NCBI RefSeq assembly: GCF_900155595.1
Contig: NZ_FTPB01000003.1
Coordinates: forward strand, 391,990-455,989
Source of the DNA: Actinomyces mediterranea
GTDB taxonomy: Bacteria; Actinomycetota; Actinomycetes; Actinomycetales; Actinomycetaceae
Reading direction: 5' to 3'
Length of the DNA stretch: 64,000 bases
Positions 54,263 to 62,787 of this stretch are shown here, one piece after another. The notes beneath the pieces are model-generated. The model did not search any database and was not told the DNA's origin. It saw nothing but the letters and a program-made list of their open reading frames with translations. A program made the translations under genes and the position numbers. Positions within the stretch are counted from its first letter, which is position 1. The number at the start of each line of letters is the position of its first letter.

Positions 54263-55201
54263 TCACTCCTGAAGGTTCGCGTCGGCTGCGGGCGCATCCC
54301 GGGGGTCGGGGATCACCATCGTGCCGGTGCCCTCGTCGGTCATCACCTCGATGAGGACGGAGTGCAACTGGCGGCCGTCAACGACGTGAACGGCTCCCAC
54401 TCCCCCGCGGATGGCTTCGGTGCACGCCTGGACCTTGGGGATCATGCCCGAGGAGATGAGATCTCCCAGCGCCTCCAATTCGCCCACAGTCGTGTGGTGG
54501 ATGAGTGAATCGCGCTCCGGGTAGTTCGAGTAGATACCCTCAACGTCGGTGAGCATGAGGAGCTTCGACGCCTTGAGGGCGACGGCGAGAGCGGTTGCTG
54601 CGGCGTCGGCGTTAATGTTGAGGACGCCGTGGGGATCGTCCTCGTTAAGGGCGATCGACGAGATGACGGGGATGCGCCCGGCTGCCAAGAGGTCGATGAC
54701 TGCCCCCGGATCGACACCGCTAATATCGCCGACGAGGCCGAAGTCGACCGCGTTCCCCTCCTCGTCGGAGCCGCAGCGCCTCTTCGCCCGGAAGAGGGCG
54801 CCGTCCTCTCCCGAGATGCCGACGGCGAGATTGTCGCGCTGATTGAGCAGCGAGATGAGGCGGCGCTGGACCTGCCCGGTGAGGACCATGCGGACGATCT
54901 CCATGGCCTCGACAGTCGTGACGCGCACGCCGTCCCTGAACGGCGTCTCAATGCCGAGTCTGGCCAGCATCGCACTGACCTGCGGGCCGCCGCCGTGGAC
55001 AACGACGGGATACATTCCGACGTGCTGGAGGAATTGCACGTCGGATGCGAACGCCTGCTGAGCGAGCCCATCGCTCATGGCGTGTCCGCCGTACTTGATG
55101 ACGATGATCTGACCGCGGAATTCGCGCATCCACGTCAGCGCCTCCCCCAATACGTGTGCGCGCTGTTCATCTGTGAGGTCGAGGGGGCGATCCGGGTTCA
55201 T
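54263..55201 (-). CDS. argB: Acetylglutamate kinase
   Basis: ArgB phosphorylates N-acetylglutamate in arginine biosynthesis. The 312-residue protein has IIVIKYGGHAM, VVHGGGPQVSAML, VLTGQVQRRLISLLN, NINADAAATALAVALKASKLLMLTDVEG and SGMIPKVQACTEAIRGGVGAVHVVDGR. It is 23 bases downstream of an ArcB-type carbamoyltransferase gene. No argC, argJ or argD is present in the window. Confidence 0.95.
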   Translation of the reverse strand: MNPDRPLDLTDEQRAHVLGEALTWMREFRGQIIVIKYGGHAMSDGLAQQAFASDVQFLQHVGMYPVVVHGGGPQVSAMLARLGIETPFRDGVRVTTVEAMEIVRMVLTGQVQRRLISLLNQRDNLAVGISGEDGALFRAKRRCGSDEEGNAVDFGLVGDISGVDPGAVIDLLAAGRIPVISSIALNEDDPHGVLNINADAAATALAVALKASKLLMLTDVEGIYSNYPERDSLIHHTTVGELEALGDLISSGMIPKVQACTEAIRGGVGAVHVVDGRQLHSVLIEVMTDEGTGTMVIPDPRDAPAADANLQE

Positions 55202-55224
55202 CTCGAAGTGTCTTTCCTGAGCGG

Positions 55225-56223
55225 TCAGTCGCCGAGGGTGGCGACCATGACGGCCTTGATCGTGTGCATGCGGTTCTCCGCCTGGTCGAAGACGATAGAG
55301 GCGGGGCTCTCGAAGACGTCATCGGTCACTTCGATGCCGTTCATCCCCGTCGCCTCGTAAAGCTGCTCGCCGATCGCGGTGTTGCGGTCGTGGTAGGCGG
55401 GCAGACAGTGCATGAGCTTCGCCTGGGGACCGGCCTTCGCCATGAGTTCGGCATTAACCTGGTAGGCGCGGAGCATGTCGATCCGCTCATTCCACACCTC
55501 GCGCGGTTCCCCCATCGACACCCAGATGTCGGTGTGGATGAAGTCGACTCCCCTGACGCCGGAGTCGATATCTGCGGTCAACGTGATGCGCGCCCCCGTC
55601 TGCTCGCCGATGCTGTGGGCCTGCGCGATGCACTCCTCATCTGGCCACAGTTCTTTCGGTGCGACGATGCGGACATCCGCGCCAATGAGGGCGCCGTTGA
55701 CGAGGAGTGACCTGCCCATGTTGAAGCGGGCGTCGCCGATATAGGCATACGACACGTCGCCCAGCGGCTTGCCAGCCTGCTCGAGCATGGTGAGAGAGTC
55801 GCACAGCATCTGCGTCGGATGCCAGTCGTCGGTCAGCCCATTCCACACGGGGACTCCGGACAGCTCCGCAAGGATCTCCACCTTGTCCTGGTCGTCACCG
55901 CGGTACTCAATACCGTCAAACATGCGCCCAAGGACGCGCGCAGTGTCGGCGACGGACTCCTTGTGCCCCATCTGAGAGCCCGACGGATCAAGGTAGGTGG
56001 TGTGCGCGCCCTGGTCATGGGCGGCGACCTCGAAGGAGCATCGGGTGCGCGTCGACGTCTTCTCGAAGAGCAGTGCAATGTTCTTGCCTGACAGGTGGCG
56101 GACCTCGGTGCCGTTCTTCTTCGCCGCTTTCAATTCGGCGGCGAGGTCGATGAGCGACAACCATTCTGCGGGGGTGAAGTCGATTTCACGCAGGAGGTGG
56201 CGTCCGTGCAGGGGGTGGGTCAT
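55225..56223 (-). CDS. argF: Ornithine carbamoyltransferase (ArcB-type, beside argB)
   Basis: The 332-residue enzyme exchanges ornithine and carbamoyl phosphate for citrulline. [56 protein letters not shown] and [20 protein letters not shown] are the conserved sites. The length and motifs match the catabolic ArcB type more than the roughly 307-residue anabolic ArgF of actinobacteria. It closely resembles the gene at 61759-62757. Placement next to argB suggests a biosynthetic role, so I use argF with caution. GAAGGA precedes ATG 56223. Confidence 0.85.
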   Translation of the reverse strand: MTHPLHGRHLLREIDFTPAEWLSLIDLAAELKAAKKNGTEVRHLSGKNIALLFEKTSTRTRCSFEVAAHDQGAHTTYLDPSGSQMGHKESVADTARVLGRMFDGIEYRGDDQDKVEILAELSGVPVWNGLTDDWHPTQMLCDSLTMLEQAGKPLGDVSYAYIGDARFNMGRSLLVNGALIGADVRIVAPKELWPDEECIAQAHSIGEQTGARITLTADIDSGVRGVDFIHTDIWVSMGEPREVWNERIDMLRAYQVNAELMAKAGPQAKLMHCLPAYHDRNTAIGEQLYEATGMNGIEVTDDVFESPASIVFDQAENRMHTIKAVMVATLGD

Positions 56224-56324
56224 TGCAGTCCTTCCGTCTGGTTCTCGCCTCATGCTACAGGGCGACGCCTCTTCGGCACCCGGAGTGCCAACGCCGTGTG
56301 ACGTGATCTATGGCGGGAGGCGAG

Positions 56325-56924
56325 TCAGCGGTCGGAAACGCATTGATCCCGGAGTTGCCTCAACAAACCCCGGGCGGACTCGCGAACATCGCGGCCTTCC
56401 GACAGGGCGGACACCGCTGCGCCGTCGACAACGGCAATCACCAGTTCGGGGGCGACCGCAATGCCCAGGTGGGCAAGCACGCGCCCTACTGCGGCGTTGA
56501 GACGGTCACGGCCGGTGCGGTATGCCCGCGACACCGAGGAGGAGTCCCCGACGCCGATCAATTGTCCGTAGTGGCCCGCCAGGGAGACATCGGCCGGGAG
56601 GGTCGCTGCGAGGATGTAGTCGATCGAGTCATCAGAGCCGACCGATTCCTCTCGCAACTCGACCTCTTCGGCGACCCGTTCCGCGCGCGACGCCCAACGG
56701 GAGATGTTGAGTTTGCCCGCCTGGAAGAGCAGATCGTCGAGACCCGAGAAATAGTACGTCGTCGCCGACAGGGAGCATCCTGCGCGTGCGGCAACGCTGC
56801 GATGACTGACCGCGGCGGGACCCTCCTCACAGATCAGTGCAGCAGCGGCCTCGATGATCTGGCGACGGCGCTCCTCACCACGCGCCGTCGTCGCAGTCGA
56901 GTCCGGAACGGCAACGATGTTCAT
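56325..56924 (-). CDS. TetR-family regulator
   Basis: This 199-residue regulator has an N-terminal TetR helix-turn-helix (RRRQIIEAAAALICEEGPAAVSHRSVAARAGCSLSATTYYFSG) and a variable ligand domain. CCAGGAGG lies just before ATG 56924. It sits between the MHS transporter and the carbamoyltransferase genes on the same strand. It may control the transporter or the arginine genes, but no operator was found. Confidence 0.85.
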   Translation of the reverse strand: MNIVAVPDSTATTARGEERRRQIIEAAAALICEEGPAAVSHRSVAARAGCSLSATTYYFSGLDDLLFQAGKLNISRWASRAERVAEEVELREESVGSDDSIDYILAATLPADVSLAGHYGQLIGVGDSSSVSRAYRTGRDRLNAAVGRVLAHLGIAVAPELVIAVVDGAAVSALSEGRDVRESARGLLRQLRDQCVSDR

Positions 56925-57077
56925 CGTTCCTCCTGGCAATCATCGGATGTCTAGATTCTACGCATCAGCATCCCTCTGACAACGCATTTCATATCATGGT
57001 CGCTGCTCTTCTATTTGGCGCTCTAATGAATGCCGACAGTTCACCTCCGCTTTCACTCATGCGATCCGCAACTGTTG

Positions 57078-58415
57078 TCATCCACTGATATCGTTCATAT
57101 CCTTCCCCGCGTTATCGCGTGCGCACAGCATGGCCCCGAGCGCCCCGATCGCAACGACCGTGAGATACACGGCGGGCGCGAGGCGCGAGCCCGTCACCTG
57201 GATGAGCCATGTGGCGACAACCGGAGCCGTCCCGCCGAGCAGCGCATTCGCGCCATTGAACGAGAGGGCGAAACCGGAGTATCGGACCTCCGTGGGGAAT
57301 GATTCGGCGAGGAATGTGGCAAGGGTGCCGTCATTGAGCGTCAAGATGCACGCGAACACTATTTCGCACAGAAGAATGACAATGATGTACTTGCTATTCA
57401 TGAATACGAAAACGGGAATCGTCAAGACGATGAATGCGACCGATGCCGCGACCAGCATCGTCCTGCGCCCGAGTTGATCCGAGAAATGCCCCATCATTCC
57501 GATTGCGATGATATAGACGACGAGAGTCGCCGAGGAGATCGCCGTCGAGACGGTCTCCCCGATTCCCAACTCCTCATGGACATAGGTCGGCATGTAGCTC
57601 AACAGCAGGTAGAACGCTACCGCGTTGAGCGATGCGACTCCGAAGGCGATGGCCACACTCTTGGAGTGGTGCTTCATGAGGTTCGTCAACGGCGCCCGAC
57701 GCTGGTCTGAACGCGAACTGGACTTGAGCTCCTGGAAGACCGGAGAGTCCTCCAAGTGCACTCGAATATAGCGTCCAATGAAGCCCAGCGGCAGGGCGAG
57801 GAGGAAGGGGATTCGCCACCCCCACCCGTGCATCGCCTCAGCGTCGAGGAGGGCATGCAGCATGGTCACCATAACAGATCCGCCGAGCAGGCCTGCAGCC
57901 GTGGAGGCGGGAACGAGGGCCGTGTAGCGCCCTCTGTGGCTGCAAGGTGCGAACTCAGCGAGGAATGTGGCGGCTCCCGCGTACTCCCCCGATGCGGAGA
58001 AGCCCTGAATGATGCGCAGCAGCAGTAGGAGCAGGGGCGCCGCCGCTCCGATCGTCCGGTACCCGGGGAGCAGGCCGACGAGGAACGTTGACCCGGACAT
58101 GATGAGGATCGACCACGACAGTGCCCAGCGCCGTCCGAAGCGATCCCCCCACATCCCCCAGATGACGCCTCCAATGGGGCGCAGGATGAATGACATTGCA
58201 AAGATTGCGAATGCCGATATCAGCCTGACTGAGGGGTCGGAGTCGGGAAAGAAGACGACTCCGATCACTGTGGCAAGATAACCGTAGGAGGCGTAGTCGA
58301 ACCACTCGATGAAATTGCCGATGAAGCTCGCACCCGCCGCCTTCTTCAGGACAGGCGCTTGTTCAGGGCGTGTGTCGTCATCCGACGGGGTGGTAGTCGC
58401 GCTCACTGTGGGCAC
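57078..58415 (-). CDS. MHS-family (metabolite:H+ symporter) MFS transporter
   Basis: This 445-residue transporter has the MHS signature start GASFIGNFIEWFDYASYGYLA, the A-motif GMWGDRFGRRWALSWSI and RIIQGFSASGEYAGAATFLAE. Relatives take up citrate, shikimate, proline or betaine. Its start (GTG 58415, after GAGGA) lies within the end of the EamA gene, a 38-base overlap, so the two transporters are likely translated together. A link to arginine or ornithine transport is only contextual. Confidence 0.85.
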   Translation of the reverse strand: MPTVSATTTPSDDDTRPEQAPVLKKAAGASFIGNFIEWFDYASYGYLATVIGVVFFPDSDPSVRLISAFAIFAMSFILRPIGGVIWGMWGDRFGRRWALSWSILIMSGSTFLVGLLPGYRTIGAAAPLLLLLLRIIQGFSASGEYAGAATFLAEFAPCSHRGRYTALVPASTAAGLLGGSVMVTMLHALLDAEAMHGWGWRIPFLLALPLGFIGRYIRVHLEDSPVFQELKSSSRSDQRRAPLTNLMKHHSKSVAIAFGVASLNAVAFYLLLSYMPTYVHEELGIGETVSTAISSATLVVYIIAIGMMGHFSDQLGRRTMLVAASVAFIVLTIPVFVFMNSKYIIVILLCEIVFACILTLNDGTLATFLAESFPTEVRYSGFALSFNGANALLGGTAPVVATWLIQVTGSRLAPAVYLTVVAIGALGAMLCARDNAGKDMNDISG

Positions 58416-59445
58416 CTCTTTCCTCGTTCATCGCATCGGCATCGAGATCAGAGCGCACCATTATGCCCTCTTGTGGCGACGGAACGAATATCGGAGCGAG
58501 TCCGCCGACAATGATGAGGAGTCCCCCGATGCCCGAGACGACGTCAAGCGACTCGTTGAAGATCACGATTCCGCAGATGATTGCGACGACGCACTCCCAG
58601 TAGGAGATGGTCGACATTTCAACGGCGGGAAGGTTGCGCCCGGCGACCACCAGCCAGCCCAGGGCGAAGAGGCCGCACACGAGGAACAGGCCTACTGCCC
58701 ACACCCAGTTCCCCGGTGTGAAGGTTGAGATCCCCTCCCAGGGGCGCAGAACGATCGACATCGTCAGTGCCGCGATCGCGGCCCACAGGAAGTTCCAGAC
58801 TCCGCGCACCACTGAATCCATATCCTTGCGGTATCCGTAGAAGAACAGGGCGAGGCCGTAGAAAACGCCGGACAGGAGTCCGAGGAGGTCGCCGACGGGC
58901 TTCATCGGGTACTCGGCGGAAGTTGCGGACAAGTCCAGTCCGAAACTGAGCGACCCGTCCTTCCACCCGATGACGCCGATCGTCATGAGCATTCCGATGA
59001 ACACGAGGAACAGGAAGAACGCCGCAATCGGGGAGACTCTCTCCTTGCGGAAGATGCGCGCCAGCAGCGTGCAGAACAGCGGGCCCGTGTAGATGAGGAA
59101 TACCGCGTTGGCGATTGATGTGAGCAGCGTGGAGGAGATATAGCAGCCGAGAGACAGGCCGATGGAGACACCGCCGAGGATGACAGCGGGGGTGATCTTC
59201 GCGCGGAACACATCCGCGAGCTTCTTCGTCGCGAAAGCAATAAGCAGGAATCCGATGAGTCCCGCGCTCATGCGGCCGAATGCGAGGAATGAGCCGATGA
59301 CGGCCTTATGTTCGGGGGTGAGGCCTGCGGTCGCACCGCGCGAGAAGGTGCCAACCAGACCCATGCCCGTGGCGGACAGGATCATGGCGATAGCGCCGAG
59401 CCTCTTGTTCATCGAGTAGGTGGTGGCAGAAGAGTCGGACATCAT
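58378..59445 (-). CDS. EamA/DMT-family transporter
   Basis: A 355-residue drug/metabolite transporter with about ten helices, opening with LGAIAMILSATGMGLVGTFSRG and containing two EamA repeats (IANAVFLIYTGPLFCTLLARIF; YWECVVAIICGIVIFNESLDVVSGIGGLLIIVGG). The C-terminal tail of about 35 residues is polar. Alternative ATGs at 59445 and 59442 are equivalent. Relatives export amino acids, but no substrate can be stated. Confidence 0.8.
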   Translation of the reverse strand: MMSDSSATTYSMNKRLGAIAMILSATGMGLVGTFSRGATAGLTPEHKAVIGSFLAFGRMSAGLIGFLLIAFATKKLADVFRAKITPAVILGGVSIGLSLGCYISSTLLTSIANAVFLIYTGPLFCTLLARIFRKERVSPIAAFFLFLVFIGMLMTIGVIGWKDGSLSFGLDLSATSAEYPMKPVGDLLGLLSGVFYGLALFFYGYRKDMDSVVRGVWNFLWAAIAALTMSIVLRPWEGISTFTPGNWVWAVGLFLVCGLFALGWLVVAGRNLPAVEMSTISYWECVVAIICGIVIFNESLDVVSGIGGLLIIVGGLAPIFVPSPQEGIMVRSDLDADAMNEERGAHSERDYHPVG

Positions 59446-59482
59446 TGTCCCCTGTCTGATGCTAAGGAGGAGATGTGGGCGC

Positions 59483-59513
59483 GGGGCCGCGCCGAGTCGC
59501 TCGGCGCGGCCCC
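59483..59513. terminator. Terminator after the arc/amidinotransferase operon
   Basis: GGGGCCGCGCCGAG (59483-59496) pairs perfectly with CTCGGCGCGGCCCC (59500-59513) around TCG. It lies between the amidinotransferase stop (59539) and the EamA start (59445), ending the arc transcript and separating the transporter pair. Confidence 0.8.
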
Positions 59514-59538
59514 GGATTCATGGTCGAAGCGTCGCTGC

Positions 59539-60666
59539 TCAGACCAGCGTCGGATCGTCGACCTGGTTCGGGAAGTAGTCCTCGCAGCCTCCCTCGCGGT
59601 ACACGTCCGCGGTCGCACAGTGCAGGGCACCGCCGAACGGGTAGGCGTCGCGGAACGGCACCGGGATGACATTCATCCCGAGCTTATCCATCTGCTCCAT
59701 CTGATGGACTTCCGATGCCTCGCAGATCACCGTCTTGTGATCGAGAACGAGACAGTTCATCGACAACCACACCGACGAGTAGCACAGCGGCGGCGGCGTA
59801 TCGTGCGCGGGCTGAGCGGCGTCGACGATCTGCCAGTCATTCGCCTCGAAGATCGCGCGCTGCTCTTCGGGCAGGCGGCGCTGCGGATTGTTGATGATGA
59901 GTCCGGGCCGTAGCGGCACGAAGGTCGCGTCGATGTGGATCGGGTAGGGGTCGCCGGGGAAGTTGACGGCGTGGACGCGCAGATCGGGGTAGTAGCGCTT
60001 GAACCACTCCATGGCGGTGCGGTTCGTCGTGAGCCCGTGCTGGATGAAGAGGTCCTTGCCCAGGCGTAAAACGTCGGCGGCGTCCCACATGGGCTCGACC
60101 TCGGTCGTCACGAAGTCCTTCGCGGCGGTGCGCTCGAGCCTCTCCTCCAAGGAGATGCGCTCGTCGTAGTAGTTGTGCTTGTAGGACTTGTCCGTCAGGC
60201 GCGGGCGTGGGGCCTGCGTCCACTTGAACTCGGGGTCCTCATCGAAGTACTGCTTCATCAGCGGCCAATAGGCGAGGTACTCGAAGTAACGGCAGCGGAA
60301 CGAATTCGCCGACGCCATGATCTCATTGCCGATGGTGAGCAGGATGTCGCGGGGCGGCATGCAGGTCATCATCGAATCGGTACGGAAGTCGGGTGTGATG
60401 ACCGGCTGATTCCACTGCAACGGGGTCGGCCGGTCGACCCTGACGCCGTGCTCCTCGAGGGTCTTGACGAGGAAGTCGAGCTGTGCTGCAGCCTTCTCGA
60501 CCGTTTCAAGGGGACGCGGTCCCCACATGCCGCGCATCTCGGAATCGACCGGGACCTTCTCCGAGGTGGCCGGTTCTTCCGGGGGGATGACCGAGTTCTC
60601 GACACGTCCGACGATGACGTGCTTGAGCGGATCGAAATCATTCCATGAGTTGACGATCTTCGCCAT
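59539..60666 (-). CDS. Glycine amidinotransferase-like enzyme
   Basis: The 375-residue protein resembles L-arginine:glycine amidinotransferase (AGAT), which moves the amidino group from arginine to an amine and releases ornithine. Family motifs: NSWNDFDPLKHVIVGRVENS, MWDAADVLRLGKDLFIQHG (195-211, catalytic Asp), PIHIDATFVPL (His 244) and GGALHCATADVYREG (nucleophile Cys 350). AAGGAG precedes ATG 60666. It is downstream of arcABC, so it would draw on the same arginine pool. The acceptor amine is unknown; lysine, glycine or another amine is possible. Confidence 0.8.
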   Translation of the reverse strand: MAKIVNSWNDFDPLKHVIVGRVENSVIPPEEPATSEKVPVDSEMRGMWGPRPLETVEKAAAQLDFLVKTLEEHGVRVDRPTPLQWNQPVITPDFRTDSMMTCMPPRDILLTIGNEIMASANSFRCRYFEYLAYWPLMKQYFDEDPEFKWTQAPRPRLTDKSYKHNYYDERISLEERLERTAAKDFVTTEVEPMWDAADVLRLGKDLFIQHGLTTNRTAMEWFKRYYPDLRVHAVNFPGDPYPIHIDATFVPLRPGLIINNPQRRLPEEQRAIFEANDWQIVDAAQPAHDTPPPLCYSSVWLSMNCLVLDHKTVICEASEVHQMEQMDKLGMNVIPVPFRDAYPFGGALHCATADVYREGGCEDYFPNQVDDPTLV

Positions 60667-60776
60667 TGTTCTCACTCCTTCGTGATGTTGTGCGTGTGGT
60701 GTCAGTAGTGATGGGGTGTCATGGGAGGGGCTGGAGCGGCATCATCTCCTTCTCGTCGTTTCTGTCCGCACCATCG

Positions 60777-61757
60777 CTATGCGTGACGGATGCGTGAATC
60801 GTGGGATTCGGGCAGCGGGGGGCGGATGTCGTCCGGTCCGCCGTAGTCGCCTCCGGCGGTGACGACTGTTCCGGCGGTGCCCGCGATGATGTCGACTGCG
60901 TCTTCGAGTCGACCGATCGCCGCCGTTCCCCCGGTGAGTTCGACGAAGCGGCAGACAGCCTCGACCTTCGGTCCCATCGACCCGGCGGGCAGGTTCATGC
61001 CCCGCAGGGAGGCCGGTGTCGCACGGCGGACGGCGCGCGCCTCGGGTGTTCCGAAGCCCTCATGAACCCCGTCAACGTCGGTCAGGATGAGCAGTGCGTC
61101 CGCGTCGAGGGATTCGGCGAGGACGGACGCGGTGAGATCCTTGTCGATGACCGCCTCAATGCCCTGCAGTTTGCCCTGCTCGTTGCGGATGACGGGAATG
61201 CCCCCGCCGCCCGCGCAGATGACCACCGCTCCGGCGTTGACGAGGACCCTGAGCATCCGGGTCTCGATGATTCGCTGCGGTTGGGGCGAGGCGATGACGC
61301 GCCGGTAGTGCTCGCCGTCGGCCTTGATCGCCCAGCCTTTCTCCTGGGCGAGTGCTTCAGCCTGCTCCTTCGAGTAGACCTCGCCGATGAACTTCGTCGG
61401 GCGGTCGAATGCCGGGTCTCCCGCCAGGACCAGCGTTTGGTTGATGAGGGATGCGACATGGCGTCCGGGGAGAGCGTTCTGGAGGGCCTGGAGGAGCCAG
61501 TAGCCGATCATGCCCTGCGTCTCCGCTCCCAGTGTGTCGAAGGGATAGCACTCCGTCAGTCTGGTGTCTTGGGCGCTTTCGAGGGCGAGCACCCCCACCT
61601 GCGGCCCATTGCCGTGGGTGATGATGAGCTCGTGCTCCTCTGCCAGTCGCGCGAGGTCTTGGGCGGCGCGCTGAACATGTGCGATCTGCGTCGACGCGTC
61701 GGGGATGTCCCCGCGCCTCAAGAGGGCGTTCCCCCCGAGTGCCACAACGATGCGCAT
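60777..61757 (-). CDS. arcC: Carbamate kinase
   Basis: ArcC makes ATP from carbamoyl phosphate, the energy step of the ADI pathway. The 326-residue protein has IVVALGGNALLRRG, IITHGNGPQVG, AVVICAGGGGIPV and AVIDKDLTASVLAE, with SMGPKVEAVCRFVE near the end. ATG 61757 is one base after the arcB stop, so translation is coupled. Confidence 0.94.
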   Translation of the reverse strand: MRIVVALGGNALLRRGDIPDASTQIAHVQRAAQDLARLAEEHELIITHGNGPQVGVLALESAQDTRLTECYPFDTLGAETQGMIGYWLLQALQNALPGRHVASLINQTLVLAGDPAFDRPTKFIGEVYSKEQAEALAQEKGWAIKADGEHYRRVIASPQPQRIIETRMLRVLVNAGAVVICAGGGGIPVIRNEQGKLQGIEAVIDKDLTASVLAESLDADALLILTDVDGVHEGFGTPEARAVRRATPASLRGMNLPAGSMGPKVEAVCRFVELTGGTAAIGRLEDAVDIIAGTAGTVVTAGGDYGGPDDIRPPLPESHDSRIRHA

Positions 61758-61758
61758 A

Positions 61759-62757
61759 TCAGCTCCCCAGGGTGGCGACCATGACGGCCTTGATCGTGTG
61801 CATGCGGTTCTCCGCCTGATCGAAGACGATGGAGGCTTCGGATTCGAAGACGTCATCGGTCACTTCGAGCCCGTCGAGGCCGGTGCGCTGGAAGATGTCC
61901 TCCCCGACCGTGGTGAGCCGGTCGTGGAATGAGGGCAGGCAGTGGAGGAACTTCGCCTGCGGCCCCGCCTTTGCCATGAGCACCGCATTGACCTGGTAGT
62001 CGCGCAGCAGCGCGATCCTCTCATCCCACTTCTCCTTGGGCTCGCCCATGGACAGCCAGATGTCGGTGTAGATGAAGTCGACGCCGGCGACGCCGGTATC
62101 GATGTCATCGGTGACGAGGACCCTGCCGCCGTTCGCCGCGGCGAGTTCGCTCGCCCTGACGACGATCCCGGGGTCATTGTGCAATTCGGGAGGGGCGACC
62201 ATGCGCACATCCATCCCCATCATCGCGCATGACACGAGCAGCGAGTTGGCGACGTTATTGCGGGCATCGCCGACGTAGGCGATGGAGATGTCGGCGATGT
62301 CCTTACCCGATGCTTCGATCATCGTCATCTGATCGGCGAGCATCTGAGTGGGGTGCCAGTCATCCGTCAAGCCATTCCATACGGGGACTCCGGACAGTTT
62401 CGCGAGCAATTCGACGTGCTCCTGTTTGGCTCCGCGGAATTCAATGGCGTCGAACATCCGCCCGAGTACGCGCGCCGTGTCAGCGACCGACTCCTTGTGC
62501 CCCATCTGCGATCCCGAGGGATCAAGGTAGGTGACATGGGCTCCCTGGTCATGGGCTGCGACTTCGAATGAACACCTAGTGCGAGTGGAGGTCTTCTCGA
62601 AGAGAAGGGCGATGTTCTTCCCCTTGAGGTGTTGCGCTTCGTGCCCTTCGCGCTTCGCCGCCTTGAGGTAAGCGGCGAGGTCGAGAAGCGAGCGCCACTC
62701 CCGGGGAGTGAAGTCCACTTCCTTGAGGAAGTGCCGTCCTTGTAGGGCATGCGCCAT
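61759..62757 (-). CDS. arcB: Ornithine carbamoyltransferase (catabolic)
   Basis: This 332-residue enzyme splits citrulline phosphorolytically into ornithine and carbamoyl phosphate. It has [65 protein letters not shown] and [23 protein letters not shown] 62757 follows GAAAGGATCC. It is a close paralogue of the gene at 55225-56223 and lies between arcA and arcC, the standard order. Confidence 0.95.
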   Translation of the reverse strand: MAHALQGRHFLKEVDFTPREWRSLLDLAAYLKAAKREGHEAQHLKGKNIALLFEKTSTRTRCSFEVAAHDQGAHVTYLDPSGSQMGHKESVADTARVLGRMFDAIEFRGAKQEHVELLAKLSGVPVWNGLTDDWHPTQMLADQMTMIEASGKDIADISIAYVGDARNNVANSLLVSCAMMGMDVRMVAPPELHNDPGIVVRASELAAANGGRVLVTDDIDTGVAGVDFIYTDIWLSMGEPKEKWDERIALLRDYQVNAVLMAKAGPQAKFLHCLPSFHDRLTTVGEDIFQRTGLDGLEVTDDVFESEASIVFDQAENRMHTIKAVMVATLGS

Positions 62758-62787
62758 GGTGGATCCTTTCAATAGTGCGGTTGGGTG

